Counted from the stretch's first letter, positions 53,765 to 61,892 are shown. The stretch is DNA of 64,000 nt from an uncultured Lachnospiraceae bacterium (GCA_947363565.1 CANAPP010000003.1:46923-110922); one strand, 5' to 3'. Notes: generated by a model not told the origin, from the sequence alone. Program-made: numbers and translations.

Positions 53765-54246
53765 TATCCCTTCTTTCCCCGGAATTGTAATGTTACGGTT
53801 TCACATGGATACCATCGCCGCAGGATATCCTGCAGGTTTTCAAGACAGCCATGCATAAATTCCGGTGTAAGGACAGGATGGTCCGGATGATAGCTGAACG
53901 CATTTATGCCGAAATGCAGGTGAGGATTCCTCTCATCTATATCCACGCCATAGATGATCTGGTATTCGGATGAGAATAACCGTGCAATCCGGTCAGCAAG
54001 ATTTAACAGCTCATTTTCACTCCAACGTCTGGAAAAGGTGATCCAGAAGTGCCAGATCTTCTGGTCGTTCGTATGGCTGGAATAAGCTTCGCTTGCTTTA
54101 AACTGTTCGATAACAGAGATATCAGGACTGCAGTAGAATCCATATCCTCCCCAATAGGTTTTATTGGAAACATAACCGATCACATTGTTATAGACATCTT
54201 CGTTACTATAGAAACCATCAGAGGTTTCGATCCTTATTTTCGACAT
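53764..54246 (-). CDS. Stand-alone relaxase-like domain protein
   Basis: The 160-residue protein contains WHFWITFSRRWSENELLNLADRIARLF, then YQIIYGVDIDERNPHLHFGINAF. The last part resembles motif III of MobA/MobL-type relaxases, with the HxH pair and following asparagine that bind the metal; the first histidine of the usual three is replaced by aspartate (GVDIDE). An N-terminal GYVSNKTYWGGYGFY offers tyrosines. Typical relaxases are 300 residues or longer with a C-terminal helicase or primase, absent here. Either a minimal DNA nickase, a plasmid replication-type HUH protein or a degenerate fragment. Confidence 0.5.
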   Translation of the reverse strand: MSKIRIETSDGFYSNEDVYNNVIGYVSNKTYWGGYGFYCSPDISVIEQFKASEAYSSHTNDQKIWHFWITFSRRWSENELLNLADRIARLFSSEYQIIYGVDIDERNPHLHFGINAFSYHPDHPVLTPEFMHGCLENLQDILRRWYPCETVTLQFRGKKG

Positions 54247-54340
54247 ATTTTCTCATCTCCTTTGCAATGATTCTTCTTGATTTTAAGGGTAATTCAGTGT
54301 TGGTCATTAATCCATTTAAGAATGTATTTTCTGATAAGGT

Positions 54341-54793
54341 GTGCTGCACCTGCTGTTCATGGGTAAGACGGTGTGCATCATAGACAATCCCCCGGACATC
54401 GGCATTAACGTGATCAATGCCCTTGCCGCATCTGATGAGGTCATCGTCCCGGTAAAGATAGACGAGGATGCGTTAGAGGGCCTGGATATCGTGGCGGAGC
54501 AGATTGAGGACGCGAAAACCATCAATCCAGCGCTTACATTAAAAGGCGTGCTGGTCACTTCCTATCAGAATACCGACGGAGAATCCGCAGGCCTTGAATG
54601 GCTGAAAAAGCAGTGGGAGGATGAGAGCAGCGGGCGCTATGGAAAATATCCCATCCTCGGCATCATCCGCTACTCAAAGAAAGTGGCGGAAAATTCATTT
54701 CTAAGGAAGCCGATCTACGAGTACAGCCCATGCTGCGGGGCGGCGCAGGACTACAAGAAATTTATAACGGCATACACCGGGAAAGGCAGGTAG
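54341..54793 (+). pseudogene. parA: 5'-truncated ParA/Soj ATPase
   Basis: From about 54371 the frame matches the C-terminal half of ParA: VCIIDNPPDIGINVINALAASDEVIVPVKIDEDAL, KGVLVTSYQNTDG, YSKKVAENSFLRKPIYEYSPCCGAAQDY. The deviant Walker A (KGGVGKTT) half is missing, and codons before VCIID (MLHLLFMGKT) do not look like ParA. So the 5' half was lost by rearrangement between here and the oppositely oriented relaxase-like gene. Without Walker A it cannot bind ATP. parB follows after 6 nt. Confidence 0.85.
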
Positions 54794-54799
54794 GAAGAT

Positions 54800-55669
54800 A
54801 TGGCAAAGTTTGGAATCAACGATATCCTGTCGTCAAAGGGTGCGGCCACCGGGACAGACAGGGTAAGCGAGTATAAAGAGATCTGGCTCAGTCCCTACGA
54901 GGTGAAGCTGTCTGAGAGCAATTTCTACTCCCAGGAAAAGATAGAGGAGCTTGCGGACAGTTTCCTTGCGGTAGGCCAGCAGCAGCCTACGGTATTAGGC
55001 CGGGTGAACGGGGAATTTATCATCGTCAGCGGACATCGGCGCAACCTTGCCAATATCTGTAATATCGAGCGTGGGTATAAAAAATATGAAAAAGTCAGGT
55101 ATCTCTATAAGGATATGACACCTGCGGTATTGGAGCTGTCCCTGCTTACGGGAAATATTTATAACCGGGAACAGACCGCATGGGAGAGAACCCAGCAGGC
55201 GCAGAAGTTTAAAGAGGCGTTGCTGAGGGCAAAGGAAGAGGATGGGATAAAATTAAAGGGGAACCTTCGGGATATGGTGGCAGAGCTGATGAACGAGAGC
55301 AGCTCCAACATAGCAAAAATGGACAGCATCAATAAAAACGCCCTGCCGGAGATCAAAGAAGAGATTAAGAAAGGAAATCTCGGCATTACCGCGGCGTATG
55401 AGGCCGCAAAGCTTCCGGCAGGGAAGCAAAAAGAGATAGCAGTGAGATCGGCAGAAAACGGCAGTGTACAGGTTAAAGACATAACGGGAGGGTCCAAGGA
55501 TCGAAAAGCAGAATCCGGCAGTAAAGCTGCATCAGAGAATAAGATGTTCGATTCGAACATCGGACTGCCGATACCTGATGAGAAAAAAGACAGATCTGTA
55601 AAGGAAAAGCTGGCGGATACCTACACAAAGCTGATGGAAGAATGGATTGAAAAAATACGGGCAGTATGA
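54800..55669 (+). CDS. parB: ParB/Spo0J-family partition protein
   Basis: The 289-residue protein has the ParB N-terminal nuclease-like domain: YEVKLSESNFYSQEKIEELADSFLAVGQQQPTVL, FIIVSGHRRNLANI (the GERR-like box reads GHRR), then a helix-turn-helix region (LRDMVAELMNESSSNIAKMDSI). The C-terminal third is charged and variable and includes MFDSNIGLP, encoded by a palindromic site. The partner ParA is broken. The stop overlaps the next small ORF (ATGA). Confidence 0.9.
   Translation: MAKFGINDILSSKGAATGTDRVSEYKEIWLSPYEVKLSESNFYSQEKIEELADSFLAVGQQQPTVLGRVNGEFIIVSGHRRNLANICNIERGYKKYEKVRYLYKDMTPAVLELSLLTGNIYNREQTAWERTQQAQKFKEALLRAKEEDGIKLKGNLRDMVAELMNESSSNIAKMDSINKNALPEIKEEIKKGNLGITAAYEAAKLPAGKQKEIAVRSAENGSVQVKDITGGSKDRKAESGSKAASENKMFDSNIGLPIPDEKKDRSVKEKLADTYTKLMEEWIEKIRAV
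55543..55561. repeat. 19-bp palindrome, copy 1 (perfect), candidate parS-like site
   Basis: GATGTTCGATTCGAACATC is a perfect inverted repeat with a one-base centre, inside the 3' end of parB. Two further copies differ at two positions each. Confidence 0.75.
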
Positions 55670-55851
55670 CAAAGGCTGCTGAAACTGCGATCCAAAAAGT
55701 GTTCGAATCGAACATCCCGCAGAAGGAGTGGACGGATGCAGAGTGGGTGGTGTTTACCGCCAGAGAGATCATACAGAAAGCAGATTGTGTGACAGCGGAA
55801 GATCTGTATTTGATGAAAGATATCCTGATGAGGTGTCAGGAAGGATTGTAA
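55666..55851 (+). CDS. Small hypothetical protein coupled to parB
   Basis: A 61-residue ORF (MTKAAETAIQKVFESNIPQKEW ... EDLYLMKDILMRCQEGL) overlapping the parB stop by 4 nt. No family recognised. Its N-terminal VFESNI is written by copy 2 of the 19-bp palindrome. The C-terminus is a short acidic helix. Confidence 0.6.
   Translation: MTKAAETAIQKVFESNIPQKEWTDAEWVVFTAREIIQKADCVTAEDLYLMKDILMRCQEGL
55698..55716. repeat. 19-bp palindrome, copy 2
   Basis: AGTGTTCGAATCGAACATC matches the reverse complement of copy 1 at 17 of 19 positions. It lies 155 nt from copy 1. Confidence 0.7.
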
Positions 55852-55865
55852 GGAGTGAAGATTTA

Positions 55866-56300
55866 ATGGAAAAATATGTACCGATGGTGCGGTTATCTAT
55901 GGTAAGGGAAAAGAAGGTACCGTATGCAGCAGAAACGATTGACAGGTCGGAAAAAGCGGCGGAATTAGCACAGAGCATCCTTAAAGGCGCGGACAGGGAA
56001 TATCTGCTTGTCATATCCATCGACAGCAAATGCAGGCCCCTGGCAGTAGAGATTGTATCTATTGGCACGGTAAATGCGACGATGGCAGAGGCGAGAGAAG
56101 TTTTTAAGCACGCGATACTGGTAAGTGCTGCGGCGATATTACTGGCACACAATCATTTGTCGGGCGACTGTACTCCCAGTGAAGAGGACAGGAAGATCAC
56201 AGAAAGATTAGAAAAGACGGGGAGGCTTCTTGGGATAATCACATGTATATAGCCGGGAAATATGGAAATAAAATAAAATCAGAGGATGACGAATTAAGGC
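55866..56300 (+). pseudogene. radC: RadC-like JAB-domain protein, frameshifted
   Basis: From ATG 55866 the frame encodes a RadC-type JAMM domain: EYLLVISIDSKCRPLAVEIVSIG, AREVFKHAILVSAAAILLAHNHLSGDCTPSEEDRKIT (HxH and the downstream acidic motif). It ends early at TAG 56250 after LLGIITCI. The expected continuation (H)MYIAGKYGNK appears in another frame from 56243, so a single-base indel lies near 56236-56242. RadC-like genes are common in conjugative elements and plasmids. The end shown is where recognisable sequence fades. Confidence 0.7.
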
Positions 56301-56417
56301 AGGAAAAAGCTGTGCCGGGGACAGGCAGTACAGGACTGGAATCAGGTAATGCAGCTTCCATGGCATTGGCAGTAAGGTATGGAGAATTCATGCTTTTAAC
56401 TGGGGATGTGGAGGGAG
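56301..56417 (+). pseudogene. Metallo-beta-lactamase (ComEC-like) fragment
   Basis: The frame from 56243 runs into GNAASMALAVRYGEFMLLTGDVEGE. The pattern small-xx-S-M-x-L-x-x-x-Y-G-x-F-x-x-L-x-T-G-D-x-E is typical of the metal-binding end of ComEC/Rec2-type metallo-beta-lactamases. Only about 30 residues remain before an IS scrap joins at about 56418. It is a rearrangement remnant. Confidence 0.5.
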
Positions 56418-56782
56418 AAGTTCAAAATTCAGGCAGTAAAGCTTGGCAGAGAGATTGGGTTCAGCAAAGCGGCAAAAGAGTTGGGTGTTAACACCGATAC
56501 ACTGTATGGATGGAATAAGCGTGCAAAAGAAGCCAGGTTGGATTTGGAACCAGGAACCCAGACGCCAGATACGGCTATGAGCCTCACAGAGGAGGTGCAG
56601 AAACTTAGGCAGCAAAACCGAGAACAAGCGAAAGAAATTGCCGTTTAAAAGAGGAAAATGAGTTCTTAGCGGAAGCAAGCGCTTTTTTCGCGGCGAGCCG
56701 TCGGAAGTCAGCAAAAACTGAGTTTTTTCTTGCTGTGTTTGGGATTGCGAATTTATTTCGCAATTACCTAAGTCACATGTAG
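56418..56782 (+). mobile_element. Degenerate IS3-family OrfA fragment
   Basis: FKIQAVKLGREIGFSKAAKELGVNTDTLYGWNKRAKEARL is the HTH of an IS3-type transposase OrfA. The leucine-zipper region (SLTEEVQKLRQQNREQAKEIAV) meets a stop at 56646; the expected KEENEFLAEASAFFAASRRKS follows after a one-base shift and runs to TAG 56780. The 5' end and OrfB are missing, so it cannot move. Confidence 0.8.
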
Positions 56783-56932
56783 TCAAGCTAAAGGTCAAGA
56801 AACACAGAATTTACAAGGGTTTGACAATTTATTTTGGTATTTGATTCTCTCATCCCCTGTTTTGAAAGTCATGAAAACCTCAGAAATGGAGGGTTACGTG
56901 TACTTTATCGAAATACAATTAAATAAGGTAAT

Positions 56933-56968
56933 CAAAAAGGTAATCATGAGGATGTTGATCACCTTTTT
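56933..56968. terminator. Terminator-like hairpin before the lacI gene end
   Basis: AAAAAGGTAATCA and TGATCACCTTTTT form an A/T-flanked hairpin. No gene is supported in 56783-57078 besides this hairpin; a 78-codon frame there lacks any protein-like pattern. Confidence 0.6.
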
Positions 56969-57078
56969 GTGTTATCTGTTCTATTGTTATTTCAAATTTT
57001 TCGGGATTGTTTTTTATATCATGCAAGAAAAATTGAATTCATCCTGTTTTAAGGCACCAAAATCCCTTGTTTGCTGAT

Positions 57079-58107
57079 TTATTTAAATGTATTGGAAATA
57101 AAGGATGTAGATTCCCGTATAATCAGTTCAGTGTCAAGAAGAATCGATTTGGGGGCGACGTCTGGATTTCCCGCGATTTCTAAAACCATCTCACAGGCAG
57201 AATACCCTTCCTGAAATTTTGGCTGGCTAATCGTTGTAATGGACGGACTGAACATATAAGCCAGAGGGATGTTGTCAAATCCCACCACCATAATATCCCT
57301 TGGCACATTGTAGTGATACCGTTTCGCAGCTTTTATGACGGCGGCGGCAAAGGCATCGGAAATTACAAAGAATGCGTTAGGGATATTGTCGGAATTAAGC
57401 AGTTGGCATGTGGCGGCGAAAGCCATGTCGTAGTTGACTTCCGGCAATTGGATCATCCAGTTGGCGGGACAGCTTAATTCAGCGTTATTCAGCGCGTCTA
57501 AGAATCCAAGCTTTCGTTCAGAGGCATATTTGTAAGAACGCGGTCCGTTGATAAAGGCAATCTTATTTCGTCCGCAGGCAATTAAGTGCTCGGTTGCGTG
57601 CTGGGCGGCTTTTCTGTCGTCAATGCTGATATATGGAAAGTGCGCGTCCGGGTTGAATTCGCAGCATTGTACAACCGGAGCAATATTATTGATTCGGGTA
57701 AGAAGTTCCGTTGACAACTGGGTTAATAAAATTGTGCCAATGGCATTTACCCGCTTGAGTAGATTGCAGTAATCCCCGATGGTATGTGAACTGATTGGAA
57801 TCTGGTTAATCAGCAGATAGCATCCGTGGGCATTGGCCGAGACGGTGGCACCTTTGATGATTTCCGTATAAAATGCATTGTCAATATCAGAAAGATTCAG
57901 GACGATGATGGGCTGGTTGATAGAATTAGGCGTCTGGGATTTTAAAGCCGGAGTATGTCCGAGAGCCTGCATTGTAGCTTCTACAAGGCGGAGTGTGTCT
58001 TCTTTCACAAGATCCGGGTGGTTTAATACCCGGGAGACTGTCGCGGGGGATACTCCAGATTCCTTTGCAATCTCAGAGACAGTAATTTTTTTCTTGTACG
58101 TAATCAT
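57079..58107 (-). CDS. LacI-family transcriptional regulator
   Basis: The 342-residue protein has the LacI HTH (ITVSEIAKESGVSPATVSRVLNHPDLVKEDTLRLV) and a periplasmic-binding-like effector domain (NAFYTEIIKGATVSANAHGCYLLI, YISIDDRKAAQHATEHLIACG, DIMVVGFDNIPLAYMFSPSITTISQP). Thus a sugar-responsive repressor or activator. A longer frame reaches 58134, but ATG 58107 has AGAAGAG just upstream and starts near the HTH. It faces away from the dehydrogenase-oxidoreductase-isomerase genes and probably controls them. Confidence 0.92.
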   Translation of the reverse strand: MITYKKKITVSEIAKESGVSPATVSRVLNHPDLVKEDTLRLVEATMQALGHTPALKSQTPNSINQPIIVLNLSDIDNAFYTEIIKGATVSANAHGCYLLINQIPISSHTIGDYCNLLKRVNAIGTILLTQLSTELLTRINNIAPVVQCCEFNPDAHFPYISIDDRKAAQHATEHLIACGRNKIAFINGPRSYKYASERKLGFLDALNNAELSCPANWMIQLPEVNYDMAFAATCQLLNSDNIPNAFFVISDAFAAAVIKAAKRYHYNVPRDIMVVGFDNIPLAYMFSPSITTISQPKFQEGYSACEMVLEIAGNPDVAPKSILLDTELIIRESTSFISNTFK

Positions 58108-58276
58108 TTCTCTTCTAGATTCCTTTCTTAACAAATGGTGTGTAAACCTTCCTTAATTTCTCGCAGTTTTCACGTATACCTCTGTATGGATTCCTGGGAA
58201 ATGGCGCATACCGCTTTTATCAGGATTCCTGCAATCATGTACCAGTTAATGTTTAGGAAAATGATTTTACGTGAAT

Positions 58277-58305
58277 AGTATAGTACATAAGAAAGAGTTT
58301 TGCAA
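58277..58305 (-). promoter_or_regulatory. Sigma-A promoter of the lacI-family gene
   Basis: On the minus strand TTGCAA (58300-58305), a 17-nt spacer and TATACT (58277-58282). The 5' leader would be about 165 nt. Confidence 0.7.
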
Positions 58306-58424
58306 TTGTTTCAGAAAAAATGAAAATATTTCAGGAAATACACTTTTTGTATGTGCAAAAAGTATAAAAAATAAAGGGAAAAATCAGATGAAATAATGAA
58401 AAATAAACAATTAAATTAGAGGTA

Positions 58425-58453
58425 TTGAAAAGAATGATGAAAAATGATATTAT
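58425..58453 (+). promoter_or_regulatory. Sigma-A promoter of the sugar-catabolic module
   Basis: TTGAAA (58425-58430), a 17-nt spacer and TATTAT (58448-58453). Together with the minus-strand promoter it fills the 410-nt divergent region; no clear CG-centred LacI operator is seen. Confidence 0.65.
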
Positions 58454-58517
58454 TATTTCAGAAAATGAACAGGTAAGGAAGATGTTTTACACATGTATCT
58501 GAAGGAGGGAAAAGTAT

Positions 58518-58994
58518 ATGTTAGCAGCAAAAATACCGAAAACAAACACAATCAAAGTGGTAGAGGAGGAAATTCCTGTACCTAAGAAAGGAGAAGTCCT
58601 GATTAAGATGAAAGCTTCGGCTCTGTGCAGAAGTGATCTGCACCGTTATCACGGAGTGGCAATCTTTGATGAAGAAGACGAAAAGTCGGCGAATATTACG
58701 CCCGGACATGAGCCTTGTGGTATTGTGGAAGAATTAGGCGAAGGCGTGACGAAGGTGAAAAAGGGTGACCGGGTTGCGATTTATCTGGGACTTGGATGCG
58801 GCACTTGTCCGGAATGCCTTCATGGCGACGTGATGCTCTGCAAGGACTTTGCTTGTATCGGCTTCGCCGTTAATGGGGCGCATGCGGATTATATGGTAAT
58901 ACCGGAAGACAATTGCCTGCTTCTGCCGGAAAGCATGGATTTCATTACAGGAGCGTTGGCGACAGACGTAGGGGGAACGCTCTACACTGCATAA
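58518..58994 (+). pseudogene. 3'-truncated zinc-type alcohol dehydrogenase
   Basis: The frame encodes the GroES-like half of a medium-chain zinc dehydrogenase: ASALCRSDLHRYHG, the catalytic GHEPCGIVEELGEGV, and the structural-zinc cysteines CGTCPECLHGDVMLC. It breaks off at the start of the nucleotide-binding domain (ATDVGGTLYTA) at a TAA. The Rossmann half is gone. The next bases read as the interior of a different gene in another frame, so a deletion fused two genes here. Confidence 0.88.
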
Positions 58995-59286
58995 TGTGAA
59001 GCTGATGTTTGACACAACCCATGCATTATACAGGAATGAAGTGCCTTCGGACTATGTATATCAGATGGGAGCGAATCTGAAGCATGTGCATATGGCGGAT
59101 TATGACCGGAAGGCTCCGGGAACAAACGGCTGTGACTTTGTGGAAATTATGCAGGCGCTCAAGGACATTAATTATGACGGATATATTACCATGGAAAATG
59201 GGTTCCCCACAAGATCCTGCCATCCGGATTCAGTTGCGCGCCAGTCATTGGAAAATCTGAAAGCGATTGAGGCATCATTGAAGTAA
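58990..59286 (+). pseudogene. 5'-truncated TIM-barrel sugar isomerase/epimerase
   Basis: In the +1 frame after the deletion point the sequence reads HNVKLMFDTTHALYRNEVPSDYVYQMGANLKHVHMADYDR, then GCDFVEIMQALKDINYDGYITMENGF: the C-terminal half of an AP-endonuclease-2-type isomerase with its metal-ligand D, H, H and E residues. The N-terminal half of the barrel is missing. A GTG at 58996 could start a peptide, but not a functional enzyme. Confidence 0.85.
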
Positions 59287-59299
59287 GCAGGAGGTTCGT

Positions 59300-60331
59300 A
59301 TGATAAATATAGGAGTAATAGGGTGCGGTAAAATTGCGCAGGTGCGGCATCTTCCAGAATATGCGGATAATAAACATGTAAAAATTGCGGGAGTATTTGA
59401 CCTTTGCAAAGAGAGGGCACAGGAGATTGCCGGACAGTACGGCGCGAAGGCGTATGACAGCTATCAGGAGCTTCTGCAGGACAAGGGGATTGACGCGGTA
59501 AGTGTATGCGCTGCAAATGCGGCGCACTGCACGATTACCGTCGAAGCCCTACAGGCAGGCAAGGATGTTCTGTGCGAAAAACCAATGGCTGTCACTCTGG
59601 AAGAATGTGAAAAGATGGTTCAGACAGCAAGAGAAACAGGCAGGTTTCTTATGATTGGCCACAACCAGCGGCTGGTGAAGACTCATGCAAAAGCAAAGGA
59701 GCTGATTGACGCTGGGGAAATCGGAAAAATCCTGACATTTAAGACGAATTTTGGACACAAAGGTCCGGAAACATGGGCGATAGACAGCAAGAATATCTGG
59801 TTTTTCGATAAGAAATACGCGGCATTTGGCGCAATGGCCGACTTGGGAATCCATAAAACGGATTTGATTCAGTTCCTGACCGGGCAGAGAGTAGAAAGCG
59901 TTATGGCTTATCTGGGAACCCGTGATAAGAAGAATCGGGAAGGAAATCCGGTGAGCGTGGACGACAATGCTATCTGTATTTATCAGATGTCCGGTGGGGC
60001 AGTGGGAACCATGTGCGCAAGCTGGACATATTACGGAGAGGAAGATAATTCCACGATACTGTACGGAACAGGAGGAATTATGCGCATCTATGACAATCCG
60101 GAATATTCTCTGGTAGTGGAGAAAAAGGACGGAACAAAGGCCTGCTATATGCTTGACAAGATTCAGACCAATGATGCCCAGACAAAATCAGGGATTATCG
60201 ATCTCTGGGTAGACTGTCTGGTTAACAGGATTCCTCCGGAGATATCAGGGGAAGAGGCACTGTACGCAATGAAAGCGATTTTTGCCGCGAAAGAATCCTC
60301 GGAAAAAGGCATCATGATAAAGTGTAAGTAG
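59300..60331 (+). CDS. Gfo/Idh/MocA-family oxidoreductase
   Basis: The 343-residue protein has an N-terminal dinucleotide fold (INIGVIGCGKIAQVRHLPEY), the strand VSVCAANAAHCTITVEALQAGKDVLCEKPMAVT with the catalytic EKP motif, and a C-terminal domain with a YGTGGIMRIYDNPEYSLVV segment. It oxidises or reduces a sugar, inositol or sugar acid with NAD(P). Intact length. It is 13 nt before the TIM-barrel isomerase gene, a common partnership in inositol- or ketose-like catabolism. Confidence 0.92.
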   Translation: MINIGVIGCGKIAQVRHLPEYADNKHVKIAGVFDLCKERAQEIAGQYGAKAYDSYQELLQDKGIDAVSVCAANAAHCTITVEALQAGKDVLCEKPMAVTLEECEKMVQTARETGRFLMIGHNQRLVKTHAKAKELIDAGEIGKILTFKTNFGHKGPETWAIDSKNIWFFDKKYAAFGAMADLGIHKTDLIQFLTGQRVESVMAYLGTRDKKNREGNPVSVDDNAICIYQMSGGAVGTMCASWTYYGEEDNSTILYGTGGIMRIYDNPEYSLVVEKKDGTKACYMLDKIQTNDAQTKSGIIDLWVDCLVNRIPPEISGEEALYAMKAIFAAKESSEKGIMIKCK

Positions 60332-60344
60332 GAGGAACAGGAAA

Positions 60345-61259
60345 ATGAAGATGGGGTTTGTCAGTGCAATCCTTGAGGAGAGCACGTTTGAAGAAATGAT
60401 TGACATCGCCGGCGAACTTGGCTTTCAGTGTGTTGAAGTAGCCTGCTGGCCGGGCGGCAATGCAGAGCGCCGTTATGCAGGAGTGAGTCATATCGATGTG
60501 GATAGCCTGGATGACGAGAAGGTTACATATATTAAGGATTACTGTAAGGAAAAGAGAGTAAAGATATCTTCTCTGGCGTATTATCCCAATACCATGGATC
60601 ACGATCTGGAGAAAAGGAACCTGGCGGTTGCGCATCTTAAGAAGGTCATAGCGGCCAGCAGCAGGCTTGGCGTTGGCATGGTTACCACGTTTATCGGAAG
60701 AGATCAGACAAAATCGGTAGAAGAGAATCTGGAGCTGGTGAAGGAAGTGTGGCCGGAAATCATCCGGGAGGCAGAAAAGTATAAGGTGAAAATCGCGATT
60801 GAAAACTGCCCCATGCTGTTTGATAAGAATCAGTGGCCGGGAGGCCAGAATCTGATGACCACGCCGGTAATCTGGAAGAAGGTTTTTGATTTGCTGAAAA
60901 GCGATTACCTGGGGATTAATTACGACCCATCCCATTTTGTGTGGCAGATGATTGACTATATCAAGCCGATTTACGAATTTGCCGATAAGATATTCCATGT
61001 GCATTACAAAGACATTAAGGTTTATCCGGATAAGCTGGATAGAGCCGGGACAATGGCTTATCCGCTGGAGTATATGTCTCCGAAGATTCCAGGACTCGGG
61101 GATGTGGACTGGGGAAAATACGTCAGTGCGTTAACGGATATCGGGTATCAGGGATATACCTGTATTGAGGTGGAGGACAGGGCGTTTGAAAATTCGCAGG
61201 AAGATATTATTAACAGCCTGAAACTCAGCAAACGGTATATGGAGCAGTTTGTGATATGA
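60345..61259 (+). CDS. TIM-barrel sugar phosphate isomerase/epimerase
   Basis: The 304-residue AP-endonuclease-2-fold protein starts MKMGFVSAILEESTFEEMIDIAGELGFQCVEVACWPGG. Metal-site residues are visible: glutamate in VKIAIENCPM, aspartate and histidine in LGINYDPSHFVWQM, histidine in IFHVHYKDIKV, and glutamate in YTCIEVEDRAFE. It probably interconverts a keto-sugar or inosose made by the neighbouring oxidoreductase. Last gene of the module. Confidence 0.9.
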   Translation: MKMGFVSAILEESTFEEMIDIAGELGFQCVEVACWPGGNAERRYAGVSHIDVDSLDDEKVTYIKDYCKEKRVKISSLAYYPNTMDHDLEKRNLAVAHLKKVIAASSRLGVGMVTTFIGRDQTKSVEENLELVKEVWPEIIREAEKYKVKIAIENCPMLFDKNQWPGGQNLMTTPVIWKKVFDLLKSDYLGINYDPSHFVWQMIDYIKPIYEFADKIFHVHYKDIKVYPDKLDRAGTMAYPLEYMSPKIPGLGDVDWGKYVSALTDIGYQGYTCIEVEDRAFENSQEDIINSLKLSKRYMEQFVI

Positions 61260-61307
61260 TATGAGGGGCGGTTTTTGCGCAGCAAAATTTTAAATATTGC
61301 CCCAAAT

Positions 61308-61360
61308 CGTTGCTATGAGCGGCCTCTTGGGCCGTGAATAGCAACGATAATCCTTTTTTG
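61308..61360 (+). terminator. Long-stem terminator after the sugar module
   Basis: CGTTGCTAT (61308-61316) pairs with ATAGCAACG (61338-61346), with an inner CGGCC/GGCCG stem, followed by TTTTTTT. A smaller GGGGC/GCCCC pair lies just before it (61265-61303). Confidence 0.85.
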
Positions 61361-61602
61361 TTTGTTAAAATCCTCTCTACCCATTATAAATACTGGCTTC
61401 CCAGTATTGTTTTTTTGTCAAATTTTGTAAATGTTCTTCAGAGTTAAAAGTTCTCTCATTTAAATCAATATGTTTCAGTGAGTCTTTGGCTCGCATTTTT
61501 CAATTTTTTTCAGATAGAAGTTGACATGTGGTGCAAATTTTGGCCGAACGATACACTCATTCCGAAATCACCGGGATTACCATTCCGTCATAACGGTATG
61601 AA

Positions 61603-61734
61603 ATGCGTGAAGCTGTAGAAAAGTATGCTGACAGAAAGATACTCGATAAACAATTGGAAATGGTTAGGAATCTGATGGATTCTATGAAACTGACTGCTGA
61701 GCAGGCAATGACAGCTTTAAAGTTTTCTGATTAG
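61603..61734 (+). pseudogene. Remnant of a PD-(D/E)XK (Rpn-like) transposase-associated nuclease, C-terminus
   Basis: A 43-codon stretch (MREAVEKYADRKILDKQLEMVRNLMDSMKLTAEQAMTALKFSD) looks like the C-terminal tail of Rpn-family nucleases, in which a Leu-Met-Asp-x-Met-Lys-Leu-x-x-x-Gln-Ala-Met stretch is usual. The frame continues past the TAG at 61732 into EKAVLMKKM, so even the tail is broken. No other gene is visible in 61361-61842. Confidence 0.45.
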
Positions 61735-61842
61735 GAAAAAGCTGTATTAATGAAAAAAATGAGAAAATCATCAGTGAGGTTATGATTATTGGTTATAACA
61801 AGGCTGCATAAGAATGATATTTGCGCATTATAATACTGGGAA

Positions 61843-61861
61843 AATGTTTGAATCGAACATC
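61843..61861. repeat. 19-bp palindrome, copy 3
   Basis: AATGTTTGAATCGAACATC matches the reverse complement of copy 1 at 17 of 19 positions. It lies 6.1 kb from copies 1 and 2, just before a terminator, and an ATG in it again reads MFESNI. Confidence 0.7.
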
Positions 61862-61867
61862 GTAAGG

Positions 61868-61892
61868 CCGAGACAGAAATGTCTCGGTTTTT
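61868..61892 (+). terminator. Rho-independent terminator in the hairpin-rich tract
   Basis: CCGAGACA-gaaa-TGTCTCGG followed by TTTTT. No upstream gene of convincing size uses it now, which fits element decay. Confidence 0.9.

Noticed and set aside
55543..55561. LexA (SOS) box
   Set aside because: The Bacillota box has GAAC-N4-GTTC order; this palindrome has GTTC-N5-GAAC, the opposite arrangement.
56841..57077. A 78-codon hydrophobic ORF
   Set aside because: Overlaps a terminator hairpin, lacks a ribosome site and has no protein-like pattern; treated as non-coding.
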